The notes beneath the pieces were generated by a model. The model was not told the DNA's origin, did not search any database, and saw only the letters and a list, made by a program, of their open reading frames with translations. Positions 49,768 to 63,300 of a stretch of DNA of 64,000 nucleotides are shown in pieces. Made by a program: the position numbers and the translations under genes. The DNA comes from Clavelina lepadiformis (taxonomy: Eukaryota; Chordata; Ascidiacea; Aplousobranchia; Clavelinidae): contig NC_135243.1 in the NCBI RefSeq assembly GCF_947623445.1, forward strand, positions 19,786,479 through 19,850,478, in the 5' to 3' direction. How positions within the stretch are numbered: the stretch's first letter is position 1; each line of letters begins with the position of its first letter.

Positions 49768-52766
49768 ATGGCAAGCACTAGAAGATCTCGGTTAGTTCTT
49801 CATGTATAATAGCTAACTTATATGTATATATCTGTTGTATATTTAATTCGATCTTTGGTCATAAATAAGTAATTGTTAGTATGGCATTTTTTTCATGTCA
49901 CTCTGTTTATTTGCATACAAGTCACTAAAAGTGTTAATAAAACGCTATTCTAAATTGCCGTCCAGATGGACGTAAGATATTTCGTGTAGATACAGACAAC
50001 CTGTATTTTCAATTTAAAAAAAAATATTTTTGTGTCTCACTTATTAATAATTTGATTTGCATTGTTCAGTAAGGACATTTCACAAAGCCAACGGGATATG
50101 CTTATATCTTTGTGGGAAACAAAAGGTATGAGAACTGCAAAGTCAGAGCACCTCAATGAAGCAACCATTAATACTGGTTTAAGTAAAAACCAAATCAAGG
50201 TGATTCATCGTAGATTAAAGTTTTATTTGCCATAATTCATACTTGCTGTAGTTATCAGCTCTTTCAGTATTACCGCAAGCTGTAGAACTGCACTCCCTGC
50301 TTTACAAACAAGTTACAGTTCATTACTGTAACTCTATGCTGTAATTTCCGCTTGAAGTAGGCTATTATGATAGAACTCTGGTTGAAAGATGCCATTACGT
50401 ACTTTAAGTTCAAAGATTGCAACAGTTGTCTTCGCCAAAATAATCTTGTTGGCTGACAAAAAGCTCCGTTCCTTGTCCGGGACAACTCTCCAACTTAAAG
50501 TAGTTATTGCATGTTTATTGCATGATCTTACAAAATGATTAAAGTTTGTCCCTTTCTCAGATCTCTTGTATGATGGTATGTTAAACTGCCACTACTAAAT
50601 ACTTTTGACGCTTGTTTACTAGCGTTTTGCCAACTGCTGTGTTTTAGCGCTGGATTTACAATTACAATGCATCGATAAGGCCAAGGGTTCAAAAAGTTAA
50701 ACCTTTTCGAAAACGAAGATTCACAGGCTACAATCTATTTTGTTCTTCCATTAAGAAACAGAATATTGGTATTTTTAATACAGTTGCATGATTTCTTCCC
50801 AAATTTTCAAGGGAGAAGCTTCTAGACAGCATCACATGTGTTTCATTTAAGATATGTACAAGGTCTGATATTCTGGCTGGTTTGCTTAATTGATCGCTTG
50901 CTTCATTGAGTCATTAGCATTATGTCGTTAAATGCACAAATGTAGTTCTCACTGAAAATAATTTTCATTGTTTTTCACCTGATAAATTGCATTCATTGAT
51001 TTCATGCTTACTGTGTTCGTTACTAAATTTGCATGTAGTAATTTTTTTTTCTCGGTTTGATTGTGAAACTTGTGTCACAGTGTTAGTTCGATTAGTGAAG
51101 AGCATGATACATAATGAATGATGCATGACTTGAAGTGCATGCTATTTGTGACCTCACATGATACGTGTGTAATGAATTTCCAAAAATGTGTTTACTGTTA
51201 TGTTGGTTATTAGAAAGCCTTAGATATCGAAGATGTTAACATTGATTGACGCTGTTAAATCTTAAGAGGTGTAAGCTTCTACTCAACTTCAAAATTTACA
51301 TAAATGAAGGTTTCACTATGTTAACAGCTGAACAATGAAAGTACTAGTTTAGACAAGTTATCAAAGTGTTTTGCATGAAGTAAGGTCTTGCCTGTTTTCA
51401 GTGTTTCTTACTTTCAATTTATGTTCATTTTTTTATAAAGCTTTCAAATGTTCTGTACTAATTTTTAATTGCTGTTTTTCAAGATTTCAAACTCTGGGGT
51501 AGCAGGTGGAGAGAACTTTTGAAGCAAACAAAACAAGTTTGGAAAGAGAAAGCAAAGACCTTCAATTCTGAAAGTTCCATGCCACCAAATGAAATGGATG
51601 GAAATATGAAAAAAAAAACTTAGACAAAATGCCATTGCTCGAATAATTCAAGCTATATGTTGCTGTTCATATTATACTATGGTGTAACCGTGCTGTACAC
51701 GAAACAAAGGTAACTTGTTCCTGTTTTAGTGTGGTGAACTTGAGGAAATTGGTGTGGCCGTTGGTGGAATGGCATTTGTTAACGATACATTCAATGCATT
51801 TGGAAGCAGAGATGTAAGGCCATATTTCTTGGAGCCAAGTGTTCAAAGTGGCTTTATTGAGATATTACATTGCGGAAAAGGTAATTTTATGTAATTTACT
51901 GTGATATTTCTAAACATTTGCAAGAACATGATTAACTACAGTTACATTTACTGCAAGCATATATTAAAAGGAACTTTTATAGCACTTATTTTTTAACTTT
52001 AATTCATTGAAGATTTTTTTTGCATATGAACCTGAATGATATTAGTGTCATCATGAATCATGTTAATCATAAAGTATGAAAAAATTTTCATTAGAAGTAA
52101 CGTATGCTATATATTTGTATACAGCTTGCAGTACTTCAAGACAAAAAAACACCGAATTGCAAATGAAAGTTCGAAAAATTTTTAATAAGAAATATTGTAA
52201 GTCTTTTTATGCCAACAAATTGTCTTTCTTTAGCCTAACGGTGTGAAATAAAAAATTTTATTATTAGTGTTGCGTATTTTTCCAAGCAATAGAATGTAAT
52301 ACAATAGAATTGATGCTAATTGTTTCATCTTAATTATATTAAGTTGTGTTTGTGCATGCCTTGGTATCTTTGCTCTGGTGCTTCACAGGTGAGACAATGC
52401 ACAAATCCAATGGACGTATGCCGTATGCTAAAATTAACGAGTTCAGCATCACTGGAATGCCTTGTGGAATCCCCTTTCGAAATCCCGGCAGTTATGGTCC
52501 AGTCGATTGCCAGAAAATTATAGATGAGCAAGAAAATATTATAATTATGAAAAGGGGGTAAGTGATGGGATTTCTGTAATCTTTGCATGCATAAAAGGAT
52601 TACATTGCAAATTTTACGCTGTGCGCTTTCTGTTATACTTGTTGCTCTTTATAGTAATTTGGAGCTGGCAGAAAACAATTTAGTTCTTTTGGTGACAACG
52701 GAAGAATGTGAAAATGAGGAACATTTGCACTTTGCTGAACCAACACATAGAACAGTAGATTGGTAA
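49768..52766 (+). CDS. Uncharacterised gene with homeodomain-like and HMG-like segments; probable frameshift
   Basis: Supported exons: 49768-49790, 50070-50199, 51484 to about 51650, 51730-51880, 52389-52557, 52655-52766 (stop). Exons 1-2 join in phase to give 51 aa, including SQRDMLISLWETKGMR and LNEATINTGLSKNQIK, which looks like homeodomain helices 1-2 and the start of helix 3. Exon 3 reads DFKLWGSRWRELLKQTKQ and VWKEKAKTFN, resembling the end of an HMG box. The last three exons join in phase and contain ITGMPCGIPFRNPGSYG. Two problems: exon 2 ends in phase 0 whereas the good frame of exon 3 needs phase 1, so a small exon may be missing; and exon 3 hits TAG at 51621 just after a run of ten A, with coding-like sequence (LRQNAIARIIQA) continuing in another frame. 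A DNA-binding role is inference. It may be a decaying gene. Confidence 0.6.
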
Positions 52767-52811
52767 TTTGTTCGTGATTCAGTGTTATATGTATAACGAG
52801 TAAAAATTCCC

Positions 52812-53100
52812 GTATTTTACGGACCATAAGGCGCACTTTAAATCCTTTTTTCTCCTCATAGATTGATCGTGCGCCTTATAAGCCGGTGCGCCTTATAAGC
52901 CGGTGCGCCTAATGTATGGATCATAATGCGTATGCGCATGCTCACAACGTATTTTAATGAGCTTTATACGGTAACACATGTGCCTTATAGCCATATGCCC
53001 TTATAGTCCGATACGCCTTATGTATGAACAAAAAACTAATCAAAGCAATTTATTGACAATGCGCCTTATAGCCCGGTGCGCCTTATGGTCCGTAAAATAC
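52812..53100. mobile_element. MITE with 25-bp perfect inverted repeats
   Basis: The 289-bp element has perfect 25-bp terminal inverted repeats starting GTATTTTACGGACCATAAGG. The interior repeats GCGCCTTATAAGCCGGT several times. No ORF and no convincing target duplication at the edges I chose. It sits 46 bp after the stop codon of the homeodomain-like gene and probably lies in or next to its 3' UTR. Superfamily not assigned. Confidence 0.88.
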
Positions 53101-55599
53101 AGTACATCATTTGCCAGTTTCGTTTTGGTAATGTTTGTTATTTTTACATTGCCGTACAACGGTGCAATGATTTCTTCTGACCAACCTATTGTGCTAATAT
53201 ACTGTACAGTATATAATTATATCACACACGTATTGGTGAGCGGATAGTTACTTTTCGCTAATTTTCCTTATTTGTACAGTTAGATTTGTAGTGTGCCTCT
53301 TTTATAGTCTTTTATTATTAACGTAAGCTGCGATCATTCATTCCATTTTAGCACCTCATCCTTTATTTATGTCCGCATTTTCGTCATTGTATAAAGTTAA
53401 CATTCGTTAAAATTGTTTGTTGTTTTTTTACTTATTTCACCGTCTTCAATATTTTCGTAATTTTGCTTTTCACTTTTTGACTGCGCTTTCGGAAAATATA
53501 CTGTGCTGAATCAAAGCATTTTTAGTGATAATGACTCACTGCTGTATTTTGGTACATTGATTTTCTATTAAGGCTTAATTTAACATTAACGTTTAACTTA
53601 ATTTAACAAAATTTCATAGTAATATGGGGGTTCAATATCACTTTTCGTGACACTTTCACTAAAAAATAGTTGCAATATGTGCAAAACTTTGATATGTAGC
53701 CTAAACGAGTCACACTTGCGATTACGTTAAAAGTCAATGACGTGACGAATACAAATGGACGTAACATGATAAGAGGTTTCTTTGATAAGTTGATCGCATG
53801 CTAATTTTGATGTGGCCACATTAAAAACAGAAGATCGTGATGTTAACTTCAAAATGTTACTCACACCTTTTTAGGAAGGTTAAATTAACCACTTTAAAAA
53901 GGACGCAACCTAACAATGAAAATTCTATGCAAGATAAGTTGAAAGCTCTTATCTCTTATTGACGTGTGGGTCGAACACATTTCATCGTAATAATCTCTTC
54001 TGTCGTATGATATGATATTATTGAAGAGGTAGGCGAGCTCAATCGCTGCAAGGCTATAAAATTCAAGTTTGTCATAAATATCTCCAACAATATCATGTCG
54101 GAATTTGAAATGCGTATTAACACTCAACATGCGTTTATAAAAGTAGCCTATAACCCTTTTGTTGTATGACATTTTGATCCTCTTTCGGGTTCACATGGTA
54201 AAACAAGATCAATAAAACGCATTTTTAGATCTTTTTGCCGGTTTTGCCAACTATTAAAATTATGAATAAGTTTAACGAAAAGAAAATTTTCTCAAATGGT
54301 TAGTTTTTTTTTATTAAATCTGTATTTTAATAAAATATCAAAAGAGAAACCTTGGCAAGACTTACAACCTACTGTTATTATTTATTGCATCGCTTCAGCA
54401 ATTATAACTTTAAAACTTAGTGACACACCACGTCACGTCCTTTACCACCGTTCTTTTCTCTTGACGCTGTAGATACCGCTTCTAGTAAAGCAGCCCCTTC
54501 GGTCTTGCAGAGACCCAATCCCAAGAAGCTAGCGCTGTGGACAGACCTATAAGCTCAATACTATCAATACTGCTCACAGTGTCTTGAACAATTTCGCTGG
54601 CCGGTCAGCTTACTCAATACGCCCGCGCTTTTTCTCATCCAACACATTCGCCACGCAACTGACTGAATGCGGTGTGGCGTTTGGATATCATCAAATTATA
54701 ATTGACACTTTTAAAAGGCGGTTTTTGCATTCTCTCTGGCTGGAATTAAGTAAATGTTAAAACAGACGTATTTATCGTGTTAATCTCTTACTCAAACAAG
54801 AAATTCAGAACCGACATATTTAACGCAGATTGAAGTGTTTCAAATAGCATTGTTTTCACGGCGTAAAGTTTGAGTGTACTTGAAAACGTTCAGATAACGT
54901 ACAATGCGACACGTGGTTTATGGTAGCAAGGTATTGTTCTAGTATCTTTAATCACAATCGTGGTTTCAAACCAATATGTGATATAGTAAGTGTGTCAAGT
55001 GGTTTTTCTGTACTGGTGTAAAATCGATTTGAATTCTTTGTGATGAAAAGCTTAGAATAACATGGACACATGTACACGTGTGATAGCAGTTAATTTGGCA
55101 CTACCTCATTGGTCAATATTTTAGTATATAAAACAAGTGTTGGATTTAAATGGCTCTCTTGGAAATTCTCTCTTCTCTGAGTTATTTCCCTTGTTCTGCT
55201 AAATTGAAGTTATTACTGAATTACTATGAAAGTGGGATCATGGTGTAAATATTGCTAATTCGATACAACTTATTCGGACAATATAACAACTAAACTTTAT
55301 GAAGTTGGTGTTGATTTAAGAAGCAATAAATAAGACAGTAAAAAGCAACGGAGTCAAGATAACTAGCTCGGAGTCAACAGTTAGACTTGGCTTAGGCCAG
55401 TCTAGAATCCACACACCATATTCCCATAGCGGAATACACGAAAAGAGGGACCAAACTTGTTGGAAAAGAAGTGTCTGACCTTTAGAGGTTAGAAACCCCT
55501 GATGGCGAAAACATCTCTGGCCATTTCTCTCCAAATGACTTCGCTGCTGTGCTCCATCAAACAAAGCCAAGCAAGGTTCTGGGTCACAAAATTTCAAGA
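53101..55599. other. Intergenic region
   Basis: No coding exon is supported. The 54420-54680 stretch is less AT-rich than its surroundings but has no long frame on either strand. Sequence just before 55600 may be the 5' part of the decayed LINE, but I cannot align it by eye. Confidence 0.45.
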
Positions 55600-56470
55600 G
55601 CTTTTATCATCGTGATTTAGGGCCCGAAGAGTTGTTGCCCCTGTCTCTTTTGTGTGTCCTCTTGAAAGTCCGCAAACGCTTGGTCTACCCCTGCGTCGAA
55701 CCCATAATCGACAACTTCTCCCCTGGCTGAATTCCAGGTCACCCTTATGATCCAGAACATCGCGAAAAGCTTCGGGATTAACAAAAAGGCTGGTGCTGTA
55801 CTTCATAAACTTACAGCTGCCTATGATACAGTATGGCACCGAAGCTTTGCCTGCAAGCCGCTGCGTCTACTCCCAGACAAAACAGGTACATAATCCGTAT
55901 AACCATGGAGCTAGTTTACAAACGGAGAAGTATCTTCACCCCAGGTCACAATAAGCGAAACAAGCTATGACGCCTTAAAGACGGGATCCCACAAGGATCG
56001 ATGGCACTCCTTCTTAAACATCTACGCGCTCTTCTGTCCAGTCCCCAAATAAGTCGGAATAATAGTTCGCTCACGTTTTGTCGAACTCGAACAGTTGGCT
56101 CACGTTTTGTCGACAACTTGAGTCACTACGCAAGAAACGAATATCCCGGATCGCTTTGGAAAGACAAATGATACCTTTTGCTCGGGCACTAGGCTGCTAC
56201 TCTCCGTAAAAAAGCGATGGTTTTACTTTACTCCATCGCTGAGTAGCTTACTGCACTTGTGTCTGGTGTCGCATCACACAACCACCAAGTACACATTGTC
56301 ATAAACGGTATTTTGCATACTACGATGTTTAACGTACTGGATGTCTGGGTGCCATATCATTGAAAAACCTTCTCTTCCTTGCGGTCAGCAAGTTGCCGGC
56401 ATCCAACCTCCTGTGCTTTCACTCTTTTCCACTCAGCTTGATGGGCTGAATAACAACTGGATCACACGAC
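55600..56470 (+). pseudogene. Decayed LINE reverse transcriptase fragment
   Basis: Plus-strand fragments match non-LTR reverse transcriptases. KKAGAVLHKLTAAYDTVWHR (about 55778-55840) corresponds to the motif A region of Jockey/CR1-like elements. RLKDGIPQGSMALLL (about 55970-56020) corresponds to motif B, GVPQGS. A C-terminal piece around 56240-56400 fits the segment after the RT domain. The frame is broken by several stops and shifts, and the catalytic YxDD region is not recognisable. An old dead copy. Confidence 0.8.
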
Positions 56471-57395
56471 GACAAATACTACTTTTTTTGTTATTTACTA
56501 GGTGAAGATTTTGACACGGAAATGAAAATTTTCCATGATTGTAGCTCTAAGAGAATAAAACAGCATTGAAATATTGAATAAACAAATTAGGCATGGTTAA
56601 TCGCAACAATTTAAAAAAAAATTCATTTTTTGTGCGGACTGTTTTAAGAAAAATTGTGCATTTTTCTTTCATTAAAGAAACCAACGCCAATTATTATAAG
56701 CCTTAGCCTGTATCTAATTAAAAAAAGTTATACCGGTAACATTTTTGCTTTGGCCAGCAAAAGTATAGACTAATAAGAAGTTTGTTGATCCCACGCACGT
56801 TTATAATTGAAAGTTAAACAAGTAAGCTTACAGCGAAAGAGTGACAAAATACAGAGTGTACTAAATTTTGCATGCTTATTTACTGGACAGTTTCATCGAA
56901 ATTGGAGAATGCTTGAACTCTGAGGGTTTGATGTGTTCTGGCAACAGAAGCGGGGTCTTAATCCCTAAAATGCTGTTTCTTATAACCGAGTTCTATTTTA
57001 ACCGTCCATGTGCCTATCAACAACGAGCACGTTCTGTAAGTTTCCTAAAATCTTATTTGGTACAGTATCACCGTGAAACGCATGGTGTGTTGGGTAGCCG
57101 TCGTTAACCTTTCACCGTTATAGCACAAAGGGTCAAGGTCTTTCCACGTTTTAGGTCGACGTGCATTGCTCCTTTTTGCAATCATCGTACTCTTCCTTTC
57201 CGACAATTAAAGGCGAAATATTTGATAGACTGCCTACTGCCTAGGAAACGTTTCTGAGGCAAAACAAACATATGGCAAGTATATATGTAATGAACGTTTA
57301 ATAACTGAAATGCGTACAAAAAAATGGAAACAAATGCAGTTAAACGTAATTTTGTGGCATAACTGACTCAAGGACACGGGTTAAAACTAATTAGT
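56471..57395. other. Intergenic region 3' of the KDZ gene
   Basis: No supported gene. It should hold the 3' UTR of the minus-strand KDZ gene just left of 57396. No canonical polyadenylation hexamer was found close to that stop. Confidence 0.4.
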
Positions 57396-60300
57396 TTAAG
57401 CTTCATCTTCGTTATCTGAACCTTCGCTTTCCGAGCCAAATTCAGTTAAAATGTGTTGAAGCTCAGATAAATTTATTGGTGATTCACTTTCATCATCTTC
57501 TTTCTCCATTGGGTCCAATTTTGCCATATCGGAAGTGCCTAGCTTCTCATTGAGCAGAGGTGTATTTGCTTGAAAAGGTACTGTGCCCTTAATGTCATTT
57601 ATAAAAGAAAGAAGTTCGATCTCTGCTTGCAACTGATGGGTAACCACATATGGTTCCACAACCTCACAGCCTTCTACAAGATTAGACACTATGTTTATTT
57701 GCTTTTGATAGAAGTTCATCACACTTGTCATATCTTCTTTTAAATGACACATTTCTTCTTTGCACCTTTCCCGAATGCAATGTTGTTCCTTGATTTTTTT
57801 TTCAATAAAACCAGGTACGTTTTTAACTGGCCCAGACCCGACAACCATTTCAAAAGTTATGCTTTTCATTTCATTTTGTGGAACATTCTGGTATTTATTA
57901 TACATAGTAATCTGATGACGAATGTTGTTGTTAACCTTCCTGATGCTTCGCACTAGTCGTTGAACAATTGTTTGACCAGCTGAAAAATCATCATGTACAA
58001 ACTTGAAAATAACAGAACAGTAGCTTTATCGATAATGTAACCCCATGCATAGTGCATGCACAAATTACCTGGGTATTTTTGAATCAAAGTAGATAAAAAT
58101 TTTCTTTCGATATTTAATTTATAAATGTTCTCCAAAATTTCTGCTCTTTTTTTCTTCACAGCACTTGACAAATATTTAAGCATCATATCATCTTTTACAT
58201 CCCAACGAATCAATATACCGTTTTCTACTTCAACTTTGGAAAGATGACTGTCAAGTCTACAAAACAACGCATACAATATGTAAAATAGAAGAACATGCAA
58301 TACATCGATGAAGAAAGCATATATCATGTCCTGGCAAACAATACTCTTGGCAATTGAACTCCCATATACTGCATTTTCACCATCATTGTGTGGGTTTTAA
58401 CTTTATCACAGTAAATTTGGTGGATACACTGTTGTTACTGTTTTATAAGCTTTTCTAATGGTTTCTGATGTTGCAGCAGTGGGAAGTAACAATATTCGTT
58501 TATGTCTGGGGAATTATTGTAGTAACTCAATTTAACATTGATATGTCCTTCAGCTTACTTAGCAATTTGGTCAACTTTTCCAGAAAGTATTTCAGACGTT
58601 ATTTCCTTGGTCAAATCTTCAACTTCTTCTCTACAAATTAACAAAATTATATAGTTTCCTATACAATTATACAAAATTCTATTCCTAAAGGATTCAGTAC
58701 TTAAATTTGTATGTTCAACAGTTTCGCAATTTTCACTTTTGCAATACAACCCACAAACAGTAACTAGCATGAATTTTATACACCACAAAATTGTATTGAA
58801 AAATGTATCATTCAGAAAACATTTAGTCAACTCACTTCAACCAGTAGTATTCTTGAAGTTTAAGTGAGTATTCTTCTACCCAAGAAAAAGATGCCATTTC
58901 TGCAGAAGAATACGGCTCTGGTTGCAGAGCTATTGCTTTTAATTGATGTTGTGTTAATGTTCCTGTAAGGTTTATTGTATAATGTTATACTCTCATTTCT
59001 GAAAATAAATAACATGGAATATAATAATTCAAATAGATGATACAAATACAAATATACAAAGACACATAATCATACATACCACCAGGGTAAGAAGCTGCCA
59101 TAGCTTCTAATTCACTCTTGGCCAATTCCATTTTGCAGCTAGCTCTCTTCAGCTTGTTCATCAATGCATAACCTTTGAAACAGAGCTTAAAGCTTGTCAT
59201 ATTTATTTTAGTTATTTAGTGCATGTTTGAAAGCTGAAGAAAAAGAAAACCTAAATCATGCAAGTTTACTTAATTGCGTGAAGATATCTTAAGTCAATCT
59301 GGACCAAATCACAAACAAGGCTTACCCAATTTTTTTTTGATCTTGCGCCCATAAAGAATCAAGCCATCGGTAAGCAAATCAGTACGATGTTCCGGTTTCA
59401 TCTCTTTTGAGATTTTGTTAAATCCACGAAGGTATGCCCATAATCGCTCCACAGTTTCACCATCCGTAAGTCCAAACCCGTCCAGGAACCTTGGGTTGAA
59501 TTGTTTCTAAATTTTAAACAGAACAAAAAAACTGAGAGATAATTATCTCATTACACTTGAATACATCATTATATAAAGATTTTGTCATACAGACAACAAG
59601 TTTTTCAAAATTAGACCTTAATATTTTCGGTGAATTTCTTGTGCTCAGTGTAATAAAACTAAAAGACTTTGACCTAACAGTTGTACAATATATAGGTATA
59701 AAATATCATGTTTACCTGACAAGAGAAAATATGGCCATATGAATGAAAAACAGGTACTGCAAATGTTATTTTATTAAGAATTGCAAAGTTTTTTCGGACC
59801 TAAATAATGAAATCATATTGGAATCCAGAAAGAAAATCACAAAATCTTAATTATTATTTAAACATAAATGCAGTATTTTATGTAAGCAAAAATGATTAAC
59901 TAACTTGCACATACAGCATCGTCTGCAGTATGCACTAACATTAAGAACACTAATGACATGCAATCAATGACCCAGGAGTAGATTGCTTACAAATAAAATA
60001 TGTTTCGAAAAATGGGTTGTATACCTATAATTTAAACGTATATCAATGTTGCCATACTAACACAATATCATGTGTAAATTCTTAAAGGTATACCTGAAGA
60101 TGAACTTTCAGTTTGCAAGCTATGTCATAGAAAACTCTTATTTTATTTTCGTTTCTTTACAGAAGTTTTTCAATAGCTAAAACTGCATATGCTAGCCTGC
60201 AACAGAATCAGTTTTAAAAACATTGTTTACAAATACTAATACACAAATTCTACATATATACCGTAGTAATACACCTTCCACAAAACAACTAAAGCAAGAA

Positions 60301-63300
60301 TGTACACTTTACCTTTCACCATGTTTTAAGTCAAAAAACATTGTCGGAAACTCATGTTTACAACAAACACCAAATACACCTTTGATAGCCAGTTTACTGC
60401 TTTTAGATTTCGATCTAATGATGTTGCCTGCTTGAAAGTCATTGCAATTTTTGGACTAAAAATAATGATTCTAATTAATGCATAAGTATGCAGCATTTAT
60501 TCTTATAAATATGCATGAAATTCCTTGAAATGTATAATAGGACCATAACAATATGATTGGAAATCAATTGTTGAAGTTATGTACTTGATTTAATATTTTT
60601 AATGCATTTTGGTACATACTGTTAAGAAATAACTTACAGCCGAGCCATATTTGTTTTCATCATAGGTGTCTACAAAGCTGTCGACTTCGTTTTGGTTTAA
60701 AAAAAAAGATTGTTTGTGGTGAGGATCACAGCTTCTACTCCCGGACAAAATTCTTCTCACCAAACCAAAATTTGCATCTAAGCAATATGTCCGCATACCT
60801 TCAGGATTCTACCAACAAAACGCAGTTAAAGCCAAGCATTTACACTCGATCACAGAGGCCTGGGAACTTTCAATCACACTTCTTAGCTTTACCCCTTCAC
60901 ATGCTGGACACAGGGTACCCGTATCTATATCATCAGAAGAGACCAAACCATGCAGATGTTGCAGCTTATAGACATGGTGTCTATATGCCTCAACCACTTC
61001 TTGTAGCAAAACTCTTGACAAAGACTTTACCTAAAACAAAAAAAACAAGAAACATCCACAGGTTGTTTCGGATTTTCTTAGAAATACAAAACACTAAAAA
61101 GTGCTAACCCCTGCTGTATATCCAGGTACTCGCAAAAATCTATTTTCAAGAGCATGGCAAAATCCTTCAGTGGAAAGATGTTTTTCGAGACACAAGGCTC
61201 GAAAGTATTCCAATAGGTCAATGGATACTGCTAGTTTAGGCTTTTTGGGCGAACAGGTCCACAGATTTAATCTTAACAGAGTTTCAGGCTCACTCTCACA
61301 ATAGCAAAATTGTACAGAAACCACATTTTCAAAACCTAAAATGCAAACTTTGCCAATGAACAAGAAAACAATGGATGAAAGAATGGCAGAGATGATTTAT
61401 AATAAATGCAAAGGAATAAAAAAAATTATACCTTTGTAATCAACCACTGTAATGTGTCGAGTGTAACTTGACTGACATTCATGACCATCAAATCTCTTCA
61501 AAAGTCGTATCGGAGTGACCATTTTGCAAAACATGTTACCCTGTAAAGTGTAAATAATACCATTAACAATGTGTTACAAGTAATATGTTGACTAAAATTG
61601 CAAGAGCATGTTTGGATATTTTAACTAAGTGATATTGGTACATACACAAGAAATACAGGAATAGTTCTGTAAAAAAACTAAGTCTGTTTTAATCAACGAT
61701 TTTAACATGGGTAGAAGCTTACCGCTTAATTTTGTTTTCCTATGTGGTCAAATACCACAACAACACATTTTTTTGATTTCGTGTAACATGGCTTCTACAC
61801 TGAAATATTTAGGCTGTCTCAAAAAGCAATCATTTACAACCTTATCTTACTCCAACTGTCTTCTGTGATACATTGTGAGCAGAAGCAGCTAAACTTTAAC
61901 GAAGAACTGCAAAACGTTTTCCCTAAATATATGCTTAACTTAAAATCTCCTTCACCACTTTAATTCTATAATTTCATCATGCCTGGATGCTTCACTTTGT
62001 TGCACAGAATTTTTTGTTCCAGATTTGTCTGAATAACTGCCTATCATTGATATAATTGATGACATTGAGCGATTTGAAACAACTTACAGCTAAAAAAAGA
62101 ACAAGCACAAACATCATTCTCCAGCTGCCAGTCTTGCTATTACTGATTTGGCAGAGACCTGGAGATGTTTGAGCATTTAAAAAAGTTTTATTAGTAAGTA
62201 GTAGTGGTATAATGGAAGGGCTTTGAAAAATGTGTTGGAGGGGAATCTTTTGAAGGCCATGAAATAAAATGTGTCATACATATGGCACCAGTATTGTCTT
62301 TTACTTTTTATACTTCAGATACATTTTTGACACATTTTGCATTTCTCAGCTGTGAAAATGTTTTTAACAATATTGTAAACAGAGATCTAAGTTCAACATT
62401 ATTCGATACATTCCGGTAAAAATGTAGGAATAATTGCAAAGATACTTGGTTTACAGTATTAACCCAAACAGTTTTTACATTCTACTGCACAAAAAGCAAC
62501 TATGACATTGTTGTCTAGACCAGTTTAAAGAAATGTAAGCTACTGTTTCTTTTCCTCTAATATTCTGCCAGTGACAACTTTTTCTTGTGGTAATTAATTA
62601 AAGGTATGATAAATTATTTTATGTAGACGAATGTATTTAACTTATTATATATATACATTTGAAATAATTATTGTTGATTATCAACAGACAAATTAATAAA
62701 CATTTCTTAAGACTGCCTACAGCACTAAAATGTTTACAAACATTAATGGCCTTTTATATCCAGATAAATGAGTGGTCTTTTTGTGAATAACCTTTACAAA
62801 AATAAAGATATTTGTATATAATTATTAATTACCATCCATATGTCTGGCAAATGATACCAAACAAAAGAATGACAGTTATCCCAGCACTGACGACAGTAAT
62901 ATACATTTGGCCCACAATCTCCACAACGAATTATGTTGGCAACTTCTTCAAAGCATACACAGCAAGTACGTCGCTCAGGAGAATAGAGGGTTATGGACAA
63001 CTTAAACAACTTTTCTTCAACTAATCGCCAATCTGAAGACAGCTTCTCTCTTCTGATTTTGTAATTTAAATTTTCTTCCAACTCTGTGATAACATGAAAA
63101 TTAAAATGCAGTATTCAATATGACTGTTAAGTGATTATTTTCAGAAAAAATGTAGCATAAAAATGTGAAATATATTGTAAATCTCCTTATATTATTTCTT
63201 TCATTCACCTCCACAAGAACTGTTAACATTACTAGTGCTTGGTATTTCAGGATTTGTAGCAGTTAGATCACCTTCCACAGAACCTCTTGTAACTATGTGA

